Translations under genes and position numbers: made by a program
Notes under the pieces: generated by a model
The model's input: the letters and a program-made list of their open reading frames with translations, nothing else
Told to the model about the DNA's origin: nothing
Database searches by the model: none
NCBI RefSeq assembly: GCF_013205025.1
Contig: NZ_JABMLE010000003.1
Coordinates: 310,001-374,000 of the forward strand
Source of the DNA: Rathayibacter sp. VKM Ac-2857
Lineage (GTDB): Bacteria; Actinomycetota; Actinomycetes; Actinomycetales; Microbacteriaceae
DNA length: 64,000 bases
Reading direction: 5' to 3'
In this document: positions 8,350 to 16,694 of the stretch, in pieces
How the letters are laid out: each line of letters starts with the position of its first letter
Position numbering within the stretch: position 1 is the first letter of the stretch

Positions 8350-9528
8350 ATGACGACCACTCCACCCACCACGGGGAGGACGACCACCGAGCAGGCCGTG
8401 GCGGACGCCCTCGAGGTCGTCCGCCGGATGATCGGGGCCTTCGGCTCCGCGTATCCCGACGACACGACCACGGACGGCCGCTACCCGATCCGCCCCGCGG
8501 CGCAGGGCTTCGCCGCCGGCGCCAACCGCGGCTGGACGACGAGCTTCTGGCCGGGGATGCAGTGGATCGCCTGGGAGGCGACCGGCGAGGACGTCTTCCT
8601 CGACGCCGCGCGCGGCCACCTGCAGGACTTCGCCCGCCGCGTGCGGGAGGGCGAGGACCTGGAGACCCACGACCTCGGCTTCCTCTACACGCTCTCCTGC
8701 GTCGCGCCCTTCCGGCTGCTCGGCGACGAGCTCGGCCGCACCGCGGCGCTCGAGGCCGCCGAGCACCTGATGACGCGGTTCCTGCCGACGGCCGGCATCG
8801 TGCAGGCCTGGGGTGATCTGCGCGATCCGAAGCAGCGCGGCCGCACGATCATCGACTCGCTGATGAACATGCCGCTGCTGACCTGGGCCGGCGAGCAGAC
8901 CGGCGACCCGCGCTACGCCGAGGCCGTCGCGCGGCACGTCGAGGCGCTGCGGGTGAACATCCTCCGCCCCGACTCGTCGACCTTCCACACCTTCTACTGG
9001 GACGCCGAGACCGGCGAGCCGCTGCGCGGCGGCACCGAGCAGGGCGCGTTCGACGACTCCTGCTGGGCGCGCGGGCAGGCCTGGGGCGTCTACGGCTTCG
9101 CGATGGGCTTCCGCGTGCTCGGCGACGAGGCGCTGCTGGAGGCGTCGCGGGCCTGCGCCGAGTACTTCCTCGCGCACCTGCCGCGCGACCTCGTCCCCTA
9201 CTGGGACCTCGTCTACACCGAGGGCAGCGACGCTCCGCGCGACAGCTCGGCGGCGGCGATCGCGGTCTGCGGACTGCTCGAGCTGGCTCTGGTCGAGACC
9301 GACGCCGAGTGCGCCGCGCGCTGGCGCGACGCCGCGCACCGGATCCTCGCGGCGCTGATCCGGGAGTGCGCTCCCGAGAGCCCCGAGGCCGCCGACACCG
9401 TCCTGCTGCACAGCGTCTACGACCTGCCGAAGAACGTCGGCGTCGACGAGGGCACGCTCTGGGGCGACTACTTCTACCTGGAGGCGCTCATGCGCGTCTC
9501 GCGACCGGAATGGCGGCCCTACTGGTGA
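8350..9528 (+). CDS. Glycoside hydrolase family 88, unsaturated glucuronyl hydrolase
   Basis: 392 residues, an (alpha/alpha)6 barrel. ETHDLGF places a catalytic Asp at 108 and TIIDSLMNMPLL a second at 169. The 61-residue spacing equals that of Asp88/Asp149 in the Bacillus sp. GL1 enzyme. DSCWARGQAWGVYGF is the other strong family block. No signal peptide, so it is cytoplasmic: it hydrates the 4,5-double bond of the unsaturated uronate at the non-reducing end, releasing 5-keto-4-deoxyuronate for KduI. Its stop overlaps the next gene. Confidence 0.92.
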   Translation: MTTTPPTTGRTTTEQAVADALEVVRRMIGAFGSAYPDDTTTDGRYPIRPAAQGFAAGANRGWTTSFWPGMQWIAWEATGEDVFLDAARGHLQDFARRVREGEDLETHDLGFLYTLSCVAPFRLLGDELGRTAALEAAEHLMTRFLPTAGIVQAWGDLRDPKQRGRTIIDSLMNMPLLTWAGEQTGDPRYAEAVARHVEALRVNILRPDSSTFHTFYWDAETGEPLRGGTEQGAFDDSCWARGQAWGVYGFAMGFRVLGDEALLEASRACAEYFLAHLPRDLVPYWDLVYTEGSDAPRDSSAAAIAVCGLLELALVETDAECAARWRDAAHRILAALIRECAPESPEAADTVLLHSVYDLPKNVGVDEGTLWGDYFYLEALMRVSRPEWRPYW

Positions 9529-10373
9529 GACTCGTCAGATTCGAGAGTGCTGAGGGCGCTCGGACCGGGGTCGTGCTCGACGGCGACGGCGACGGTGACC
9601 GCGTCCTGGACCTGGGCACCGCGACCGTCACGGAGCTGCTCGCCGACCGCGCGCTGCTGACCGCGGCCCGGGCGGTCGGCACTGCGACGGTGCCGCTCGA
9701 CTCCCTCCGCCTCCTGCCGCCGGTCGTGCCGGGCAAGATCCTCTGCATCGGCTACAACTACCGCGGGCACGTGCCCGCCGGCGGCGAGGACCGGCCGGTG
9801 CCGACGACGCCCGACGTGTTCGTCAAGACGCCGAACACCCTCGGCGCCCCCGGCGACCCGGTGACGCTGCCGCTGACGGCGACCGACGTCGACTACGAGG
9901 GCGAGATCGCGCTCGTCATCGGCCGCGGGGGGCGGGACATCCCGCTCGAGGAGGCGGCCGGCCACATCGCCGGCTACACCGTGATCAACGACGTCTCCGA
10001 GCGCACCTGGCAGGGCCGCTCCAGCCAGTGGACGCTCGGCAAGTGCTCCGACGGCTTCGCCCCGCTCGGGCCGTGGCTCGTGACGCCCGACGAGATCGCG
10101 GACACCGGCGACCTCCGCGTCGAGGTCGTCCGCGACGGCGTCGTCACCGTCTCGCAGAGCACCGCCGACCTGGTCTTCAGCATGGCGGCGCTCGTCCACC
10201 ACCTCAGCGAGGGGATGACCCTCGAGCCGGGCGACGTGATCGCCACGGGCAGCCCGCAGAAGCTGCCGGAGGCGCTCGCGGCGCACCGCCCGCTGGCCGA
10301 CGGCGACGCGGTGACGATCCGCGTCGACGGGATCGGCTCCCTCACCACGACCTTCCGAAAGGGACGACCATGA
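9525..10373 (+). CDS. Fumarylacetoacetate hydrolase (FAH) family protein
   Basis: 282 residues from GTG 9525, which makes a GTGA overlap with GH88 (ATG 9510 is the alternative). The FAH fold is clear: GKILCIGYNYRGHV, the metal-site strand DYEGEIALVIGRGGRDI, GYTVINDVSERTWQ, and GDVIATGSP. FAH enzymes cleave C-C bonds or decarboxylate 2,4-diketo acids. In sugar-acid operons they are often 2,4-diketo-3-deoxy-sugar-acid hydrolases or oxaloacetate/acylpyruvate decarboxylases. Its step here is unclear, because KdgK and aldolase already complete the route. It may add a second exit for another deoxy sugar acid. Confidence 0.85.
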   Translation: MRLVRFESAEGARTGVVLDGDGDGDRVLDLGTATVTELLADRALLTAARAVGTATVPLDSLRLLPPVVPGKILCIGYNYRGHVPAGGEDRPVPTTPDVFVKTPNTLGAPGDPVTLPLTATDVDYEGEIALVIGRGGRDIPLEEAAGHIAGYTVINDVSERTWQGRSSQWTLGKCSDGFAPLGPWLVTPDEIADTGDLRVEVVRDGVVTVSQSTADLVFSMAALVHHLSEGMTLEPGDVIATGSPQKLPEALAAHRPLADGDAVTIRVDGIGSLTTTFRKGRP

Positions 10374-11149
10374 CCGCCGACGCCTTCACCCTCGACGCCT
10401 TCCGCCTCGACGGACGGGTCGCCGCCGTCACCGGCACCAGCCGGGGCATCGGCCGGGGCGCCGCGCTGGCGCTCGCCGAGGTCGGCGCCGACATCGCGCT
10501 GATCGACCGCGGCGATGCGAGCGAGACGGCCGAGCTGATCCGCGGGCTGGGTCGCCGCGCCTTCCTGATCCGCCGCGACTTCGCCACCGCGACCGCCGCC
10601 GAGCTGCACTCCGCGATCGACGAGGTCGTCGGCGAGTTCGGCCGGATCGACGTGCTGGTCAACAACGCCGGCACGATCAAGCGCACCGCCGCGGCCGAGC
10701 ACAGCACCGCGGACTGGGACGAGGTGCTGAAGGTGAACCTCGACTCGGTCTTCCACCTCAGCCAGGCGGCCGGCCGGCGGATGCTCGAGCAGGGCTCGGG
10801 CCGCATCATCACCGTCGCGTCGATGCTGTCCTTCCAGGGCGGCGTGCTCGTCCCCGGCTACACCGCGTCGAAGCACGCTGTCGCGGGGCTCACCAAGGCG
10901 CTCGCCAGCGAGTGGGCCGCCTCGGGAGTGACGGTCAACGCGATCGCCCCGGGCTACCTCGCCACCGACAACACCACCGCGATCCGCGCCGACGCGGCCC
11001 GCGAGGCCGCCATCCGCGGGCGCATCCCCGCCGGCCGCTGGGGCACCCCTGCGGACCTGCAGGGGGCCTTCGTGTTCCTCGCCTCGGACGCCGCCGCCTA
11101 CGTCACGGGGACGATCCTCCCCGTCGACGGCGGCTGGCTCGTGCGCTGA
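10370..11149 (+). CDS. kduD: 2-dehydro-3-deoxy-D-gluconate 5-dehydrogenase (SDR)
   Basis: 259 residues from ATG 10370 (ATGA overlap). Classical SDR: nucleotide-binding TGTSRGIGRG near residue 24, NNAG near 98, catalytic YTASK with the Ser in the preceding strand, and C-terminal VTGTILPVDGGWL. Context with KduI, KdgK and KDPG aldolase makes it KduD, reducing 2,5-diketo-3-deoxygluconate to 2-keto-3-deoxygluconate in the cytoplasm. Confidence 0.88.
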   Translation: MTADAFTLDAFRLDGRVAAVTGTSRGIGRGAALALAEVGADIALIDRGDASETAELIRGLGRRAFLIRRDFATATAAELHSAIDEVVGEFGRIDVLVNNAGTIKRTAAAEHSTADWDEVLKVNLDSVFHLSQAAGRRMLEQGSGRIITVASMLSFQGGVLVPGYTASKHAVAGLTKALASEWAASGVTVNAIAPGYLATDNTTAIRADAAREAAIRGRIPAGRWGTPADLQGAFVFLASDAAAYVTGTILPVDGGWLVR

Positions 11150-11214
11150 CCCGCGCCCCCCATCCCTTCTCACACCGCCCGACGACACGGCACGACGACA
11201 CAGGAGCATCCGAC

Positions 11215-12045
11215 ATGGAGCAGCGCTACGCCACCAACCCCTCGCAGATCCCCGGCATGAGCACCGAGGACCTGCGCCGGGAGTACCTCGTCCCCGAGGT
11301 GTTCGTCGCCGGCGAGATCACGCTCGTCTACACGCACCACGACCGCATCGTGCTCGGCGGCGCCGTCCCCGCGGGGCAGCGCCTCGAGCTGACCGGCTAC
11401 GAGGAGATCCGCAGCGACACCTTCCTCGAGCACCGCGAGCTCGGGATCGTCAACGTCGGCGGCACCGGAACGGTGACCGCGGACGGCGAGACGTACACGC
11501 TGGTGTCGGGCGCCTGCCTCTACCTGGGCCGCGGGATCGAGGCGGTGGCGTTCGAGGACGGATCGGACGGGACCGGCGCGCAGTTCTACCTCTTCTCGGC
11601 CCCCGCGCACACGAGCTACCCCTCCGTTCTCGTCGCGCCCGGCGAGGGCACCGTCCGCGAGCTCGGCGAGCAGGCGACGAGCAACCGCCGCACGCTCAAC
11701 CAGTACATCCACGAGAACGGCGTGCGCAGCTGCCAGATCGTGATGGGCGTGACGACCCTGCACGAGGGCTCGATGTGGAACACCATGCCCGCGCACACCC
11801 ACGACCGCCGCACCGAGTGCTACCTCTACTTCGACCTGCCCGAGGACGCGCGAGTCATCCACCTGCTCGGGGAGCGCCAGGAGACCCGGCACCTCGTCGT
11901 GGCCGACCGCCAGGCGATCCTCTCGCCGAGCTGGTCGCTGCACTCCGGCGTCGGCACCGCCGCGTACTCCTTCGTCTGGGCGATGGCGGGCGAGAACCAG
12001 GCGTTCGACGACATGGATGCGGCGCCGGTGAAGGACCTGGCGTGA
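11215..12045 (+). CDS. kduI: 5-dehydro-4-deoxy-D-glucuronate isomerase
   Basis: 276 residues from ATG 11215, with CAGGAG 8 nt upstream. Double cupin whose zinc site is intact: H194, H196 and E201 in HTHDRRTE, plus H243 in SLHSG. These match H196/H198/E203/H245 of the E. coli enzyme with a constant offset of two. Converts 5-keto-4-deoxyuronate, the product of GH88 action, to 2,5-diketo-3-deoxygluconate, the substrate of KduD. It is the only gene in this stretch with a real leader (65 nt). Confidence 0.95.
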   Translation: MEQRYATNPSQIPGMSTEDLRREYLVPEVFVAGEITLVYTHHDRIVLGGAVPAGQRLELTGYEEIRSDTFLEHRELGIVNVGGTGTVTADGETYTLVSGACLYLGRGIEAVAFEDGSDGTGAQFYLFSAPAHTSYPSVLVAPGEGTVRELGEQATSNRRTLNQYIHENGVRSCQIVMGVTTLHEGSMWNTMPAHTHDRRTECYLYFDLPEDARVIHLLGERQETRHLVVADRQAILSPSWSLHSGVGTAAYSFVWAMAGENQAFDDMDAAPVKDLA

Positions 12046-12971
12046 CGTCCGGATCGGTGCCTCCGACGTCCGGCGGTCCGGGGGTGCTGCTGGCCATGGG
12101 GGAGACCATGGCCGTGCTGGTGCCCTGCGGCGGCTCGGTCGCCGACGCGGACGACTTCCTCGTCGATGCGGGCGGTGCGGAGTCGAACGTGCTCGCGCAC
12201 GCGGCGGCGCTCGGCGTCCCGGTGCGCTGGCACAGCCGGCTCGGTGCCGACGCGCTGGGCGAGCGGGTGCTCCGGCAGCTCGCGGCGCGGCGGATCGACG
12301 TCGCGCGCGTCGTCCGCGACCCCGGGCATCCCACCGGCGTCTACGTGAAGGACCCCGGCCGCGGAGTCTCGTACTACCGGGCGGGCTCGGCCGCCGCGTA
12401 CCTCGACACCGCCGACGCCGACACCGCGCCGTTCGACGACGTGGCGCTGCTGCATTTGTCCGGGATCACCGCGGCGCTCTCCTCGAGTGCCGATCGCTTC
12501 CTCCGTCGCGCCGCCCTGCGCGCCCGCGAGCTCGGCGTCCCGGTGAGTCTCGACGTCAACTACCGCGCCGCGCTCTGGAGCATTGCCGATGCCGCGCCGG
12601 TGCTCGCCGAGCTGGTGCGGCTGGCCGACGTGGTCTTCGTCGGCCGCGACGAGGCGGAGACCCTGTGGGGCACCCGCACCGCCGAGGACGTCCGCGCGCT
12701 GTTCCCGGACGTCGCCGAGCTCGTCGTCAAGGACGGCCACATCGGCGCGACGGTGTTCTCGGCGGACGTCGGTGCTCCGGTCTTCGAGCCCTCGCACGAG
12801 GTCGAGGTGCTCGACGCCGTCGGCGCGGGCGACGCCTTCGCCGGTGGCTACCTGGCCGCCCTGCTCCAGGGCGCGGACCCCGGAGCGCGCCTGCGCCGCG
12901 GCCACGACCGCGCCGCCCTCACCCTCGCCGTGGCGGGCGACTCCCTCGACGAGAGAACGGCACGACGATGA
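12042..12971 (+). CDS. kdgK: 2-keto-3-deoxygluconate kinase (PfkB family)
   Basis: 309 residues from GTG 12042 (GTGA overlap with kduI). PfkB/ribokinase signature 2 is VLDAVGAGDAFAGGYLAALL with the catalytic base Asp at 264. The N-terminal Gly-rich substrate loop is DAGGAESNVLAHAAALG. It phosphorylates KDG to KDPG for the aldolase that follows with another 4-nt overlap. Confidence 0.9.
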   Translation: MTSGSVPPTSGGPGVLLAMGETMAVLVPCGGSVADADDFLVDAGGAESNVLAHAAALGVPVRWHSRLGADALGERVLRQLAARRIDVARVVRDPGHPTGVYVKDPGRGVSYYRAGSAAAYLDTADADTAPFDDVALLHLSGITAALSSSADRFLRRAALRARELGVPVSLDVNYRAALWSIADAAPVLAELVRLADVVFVGRDEAETLWGTRTAEDVRALFPDVAELVVKDGHIGATVFSADVGAPVFEPSHEVEVLDAVGAGDAFAGGYLAALLQGADPGARLRRGHDRAALTLAVAGDSLDERTARR

Positions 12972-13618
12972 CTGTGTTCACCACCGCGACGACCACCACC
13001 ACCACCCCGACCGCGAGCCCGTTCGACGAGGTCTTCGCGGGCGCCCCGCTGATGGCGATCCTGCGCGGAATGGGCGTGGAGCGCTCGATCGCCCTAGCGA
13101 CCACCGCCTGGGACCTCGGCATCGACTCGGTCGAGGTGCCGCTGCAGACCGCGGAGGACGAGGTCGCCCTCCGCGAGGTCGCGCGCCTCGGCGCCGAGCG
13201 CGGCAAGACCGTCGGAGCGGGCACGATCGTCCGCCCCGAGCAGGTCGCCCTCGCCCGCGAGGCCGGCGCCGGCTACCTCGTCTCTCCGGGACTCGACCAG
13301 CGCATCCTCGCCGCGGCCGGCGCCGTCGACCTCCCGCTGCTGCCCGGAGTCGCGACCCCCTCGGAGGTGCAGCTCGCCGCCTCGCTCGGCCTCACCTGGC
13401 TGAAGGCCTTCCCCGCGACCTGGCTCGGTGCGGGCTGGTTCAAGCACATCCGCGGCCCCTTCCCCGGCATCCGCTTCGTCGCCACCGGCGGCCTCGACGC
13501 CGCCAACGTCTCCGACTTCCTCGACGCCGGCGTCCGCGTCGCCGCCGTCGGCTCCGCCCTCGAGGACCCGGCCCAGCTCACCCGCCTCGGCGCCCTCCTC
13601 GCCGCCGCCCGCGCCTGA
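12968..13618 (+). CDS. eda: KDPG aldolase
   Basis: 216 residues from ATG 12968 (ATGA overlap). Class I aldolase TIM barrel: Glu56 in DSVEVPLQ, Schiff-base Lys146 in WLKAFPA, phosphate loop VATGGL, and C-terminal VGSAL. The N-terminus carries a run of Thr codons (TTATTTTTTPT), unusual but in frame. Splits KDPG to pyruvate and glyceraldehyde-3-phosphate, ending the operon. The repeat array starts 6 nt after the stop. Confidence 0.93.
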   Translation: MTVFTTATTTTTTPTASPFDEVFAGAPLMAILRGMGVERSIALATTAWDLGIDSVEVPLQTAEDEVALREVARLGAERGKTVGAGTIVRPEQVALAREAGAGYLVSPGLDQRILAAAGAVDLPLLPGVATPSEVQLAASLGLTWLKAFPATWLGAGWFKHIRGPFPGIRFVATGGLDAANVSDFLDAGVRVAAVGSALEDPAQLTRLGALLAAARA

Positions 13619-13624
13619 CCCCCC

Positions 13625-14268
13625 GGGTCTCGATACGCGCTGCGTGCTCCTCGACCAGCACGGGCGCTGCCCACGGTCGGCTCCCTGCTGTTCGGCCAGG
13701 CGGCGGAGCGGGCCCTCCGTGCTGATCGAGTAGCCCGCAGAGCGGCCCCGTCATGCTGATCGAGTAGCCCGCGCAGCGGGCGTATCGAGATCCACCACCG
13801 TCAGGACGCTGAGTCTGCAGACCCGTCCTGCTGGCGACGGCGGGTCTCGATACGCCCCTGCGGGGCTACTCGACCACCATGACGCGGCGCAGCCGCGTCC
13901 TTTCCCTCACCACCGAGACGCGAAGCGGCTTCGCCGCTCGATACGCGCTGCGCGCTACTCGACCAGCACGCCCGTGGCGCACGCCGATGTGTCTGCGCGC
14001 ACTGCTGCAGGGCGGGGAAGAGACCGACGTTCATGCGGTGGTGGGGTCTCGATACGCCCCTGCGGGGGTACTCGACCAGCATGTTCTGCGGGCGTCTCTT
14101 CCCTGTAGATCCACCCGCGTCAGAGCCTCGGGGGGCATGCCTGGTCACGGTGGGTCTCGATACGCGCTGCGCGCTACTCGACCAGCATGCGTCGGGGCAC
14201 GCTGACGCGCCGTGCACCCACTCCATGTTGATCGAGTAGCCCGCGGAGCGGGCGTATCGAGATCCACC
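13625..14268. repeat. Palindromic repeat array 1 (about eight REP-like units)
   Basis: Units at about 13625-13660, 13721-13747 (partial), 13752-13796, 13841-13881, 13935-13970, 14043-14082, 14151-14189 and 14224-14268, in both orientations. Each is an imperfect hairpin: TCTCGATACGC, a short variable GC stem, CTACTCGACCAGCATG. The array fills the gap between the 3' ends of the aldolase and HNH genes. Apparent open reading frames here are repeat translations. The unit at 14043 sits inside a longer conserved element (14014-14115) found inverted at 22645 and 23194. Confidence 0.9.
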
Positions 14269-14273
14269 CACCG

Positions 14274-15577
14274 TCAGAACGGTGCGGGAGCATCGTCGAA
14301 CCGAGGCCCCGGCGGCGGGTCGGGCGGCCGCCCGGGCAGGGGTGGCGGGCGGTTGCTGATCCGCCGGCCGGTCGGGCTCGTCCAGACGAGGGTCCCGTGG
14401 TCGTCGACCCGGTCGTAGCTCCACTGCTCTCCGTGCCGCACGTGGTGGTGGGACGTGCAGAGCGAGACGAGATTGTCGAGGGAGGTCTCTCCGCCGTTGC
14501 GCCACTCGAGGGTGTGGTCCGCCTCGGCCCTCGATGCACTGCGTGTGCAGCCGGGGAACCGGCAGGTCTGTCCCGCAGCTGCAGGTGCAGGCGCATCTGT
14601 GGCGGTGGGACGCGCCAGGTGCGGCCGACCGAGACGACTGCCCCGGTGTCGGAGTCGGTGAGCACCCGTGTGAAGGACGCAGCTGTGCGGATCAGCTCGC
14701 GCGCGATCTCCGCGGGCACCGGCCCATAGCCGTCGAGGTCGGCCGGCGCGTCGTCGAGGCCGACGGCCGTGGACGCCGCGAGCGCGAGCCGCACCTCGGC
14801 GCGGATGCCGGGGACGAACGTCGGGTCGGGCCGGTGCTCGGCGTTCGGCGACGTGCCGACGATGTCGCCGTCGCAGAGCAGATCGACCGCCGCATCGGCG
14901 CTGAGCTGCTGCAGGGTGCGCGGGTCGCCCTCGTCGCGAAGGGTGCGGGCGATGCGGCGCAGCCGGTCGTGCGCGCCCATCACGGCAGGCGCCGGGCCGT
15001 AGACGCAGAGCGTGGCCATCCCGTCGATGTCGGGCGTGACCCAGACGGCCCGGTCCTCGCGGGCACGGGCGTGCCGCTGGGCGAGGGGCTGCTCGTGCAG
15101 CTCCTCCCGCCAGCGGCTGAGGGCTCGGCGCAGCTGCGTCGTCGTCATCGTGAGGGCGGCGTCGGCGGCGCGCTCGTCGAGTGCGGAGCGGGAGGTCTCG
15201 GGGAGGCTGCTCGCGGTCTTGCAGATCGCCTCGCCGACCTCCCAGAGGATCCGCGCGTCCCTCAGCAGTGCGCGGGTGAGGGGGAGGTGCTCCATCAGCA
15301 TCTGCGCGGTCTCGAGGCGGCGGGAGACGTCCCGCTCGGACAGGCCGAACGCCACTGCGAGTTCGGCGCGGAGGGAGCGCTCGACGAGGTCGCGGGTCTC
15401 GCTGCGGGTCGCGCCGCGGGCGAAGGCCTCCGGAACGGTGAGCGCGACGCGATAGCCGCGGTGCAGGCGTTCCGCTGCTCGGAGGCGTGTCGGGGAGGTG
15501 GCGCGCTCGTCGGCTGCGGCGCCGTCGAAGCAGTCGCGCACCTCCGCGAGTGCCGCTGCCGTCTCGTCCTCTGTCAT
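14274..15577 (-). pseudogene. DUF222/HNH endonuclease gene with a 1-nt frameshift
   Basis: The first about 335 codons from ATG 15577 encode a DUF222 domain (AERLHRGYRVALTVPEAFAR; LTRALLRDARILWEVGEAIC). At LHLQLRD the frame breaks. Restoring one G at about position 14570 continues as TCRFPGCTRSASRAEADH, then NGGETSLDNLVSLCTSHHHV, the expected zinc-coordinating HNH domain, ending at a TGA at 14274. Without the fix the reading frame runs on into the downstream repeats. It is either a recent inactivation, programmed slippage, or a sequencing error in a GG run. Such genes are highly multiplied in Actinobacteria and their role is obscure. Confidence 0.85.
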
Positions 15578-15691
15578 ACGCGTATTCAAGCAGGGACCAC
15601 CGACACCGGAGCGGGGATGCAGGTCGGTCGGGGAGAGCGCCGTCAGGTGGACGGCTGTGGAGGAGGCTCGCTCCCGGATGTCTCTGCGGTG

Positions 15692-16020
15692 GTGGGTCTC
15701 GATACGCCGCCGGAGGCGGCTACTCGACCAGCATGAATCGCCTGCGGCTTGTGCGACCAGCATGAATCGCCTGCGGCTTGTGCGGCCAGCAGGGGTCGCC
15801 CTGCGGGATGCGCGACCAGCATGAGGCGGTTGGTCATGCACAGTGGTCGCGGACTGTGCCCCTCCATGCTGATCGAGTAGCCCGCGCAGCGGGCGTATCG
15901 AGATCCACCAGTGTCGGGACGAAAGCCTGCAGACCACTGTGCCGGCGGTGGTGGGTCTCGATACGCCCTTCGGGCTACTCGACCAGCATGGGCTGCTCTT
16001 CGGGCTACTCGACCAGCAGG
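15692..16020. repeat. Palindromic repeat array 2
   Basis: Units at 15692-15734 (+), 15866-15910 (-) and 15952-15990 (+), with a half-unit at 15998-16020. It lies between the HNH gene 5' side and the DoxX 3' end, both on the minus strand. A short tandem array is nested inside and is listed separately. Confidence 0.88.
15725..15824. repeat. 29-bp tandem repeat derived from the REP tail
   Basis: Two perfect 29-bp copies, 15725-15753 and 15754-15782, each CGACCAGCATGAATCGCCTG followed by CGGCTTGTG. A diverged copy follows (15783-15812) and the start of a fourth at 15813. The unit begins with the CGACCAGCATG tail of the palindrome, so it probably arose by local slippage or unequal exchange. Confidence 0.85.
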
Positions 16021-16028
16021 GTCCGGGG

Positions 16029-16484
16029 TCAGCGGCGGCGGCGCAGCAGCGCGTCGACCGAGAGGCGGCTGGGGCCGGTCAGCGCGAGCGCCACCGCGCC
16101 GGCGGCCAGGACGAGGACGAACTCGATGCCGCCGGTGGCCGCGAAGAAGCCGCCCGGCAGGTGGACGACGACGAGCGCGACCAGCGCCGTGACTGCGAGG
16201 CCGGCGGCGGCGATCCGGGTCAGCAGGCCGACGATGATCGCGGCGCCTCCGAGCAGCTCGGTGAAGGCGGCGACCGGGGCGAGGACGGCGGCGAACGGGA
16301 TCCCCATCGCTCCGAAGCCCTCGATCGTCGCGGCGAGGCCGTCGACGGCGATCTTCTGCCAGCCGTGCGCGAGGAACACGGCGCCCAGCGCGAGGCGGAG
16401 GACGAGCAGTCCGGCGGAGGCCCCCGGCAGCGCGCCGCGGCGGGCCGTGGACGAGGTGGTCGGGCGGTCGAGCGTGGTGGTCAT
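16029..16484 (-). CDS. DoxX-family membrane protein
   Basis: 151 residues from ATG 16484, with GGAAGG upstream; an in-frame extension to 16574 lacks support. DoxX features: RLALGAVFLAHGWQKI in the first helix, a central FAAVLAPVAAFTELLGGAAI helix, and four membrane segments in all. DoxX proteins are linked to redox and thiol-stress membrane functions. A single-gene unit with nothing nearby to specify its role. Confidence 0.88.
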   Translation of the reverse strand: MTTTLDRPTTSSTARRGALPGASAGLLVLRLALGAVFLAHGWQKIAVDGLAATIEGFGAMGIPFAAVLAPVAAFTELLGGAAIIVGLLTRIAAAGLAVTALVALVVVHLPGGFFAATGGIEFVLVLAAGAVALALTGPSRLSVDALLRRRR

Positions 16485-16642
16485 GGCGTGCCTTCCGGTC
16501 GGAGCGGATCTCGAGGGGGAGTGCCGCACGCCGTCGTGCTCGTGCTCGACCGTAGGCGCGACCGTCGCCCGCACGAGCGCCGTGGAGTGGACACTGAGAA
16601 CTCACACAGGCGCACCCCAGGCGGCAAGGCCCCGCACACGCC

Positions 16643-16683
16643 GGAGCCGGCGCCGCCCTCCTCACGAAGGCGACGCCGGCTCC
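16643..16683 (-). terminator. Stem-loop downstream of the GH59-like gene
   Basis: Arms 16643-16657 and 16669-16683 pair at 14 of 15 positions around an 11-nt loop. It begins 11 nt past the stop codon at 16695. No U tract, as is common in high-GC Actinobacteria. Confidence 0.65.
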
Positions 16684-16694
16684 CGCACCGATCC

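Noticed and set aside
13801-14505. A 234-codon minus-strand frame over the repeats
   Set aside because: It is made of translated palindromes plus the HNH C-terminus; no start or ribosome site. The HNH part is explained by the frameshift.
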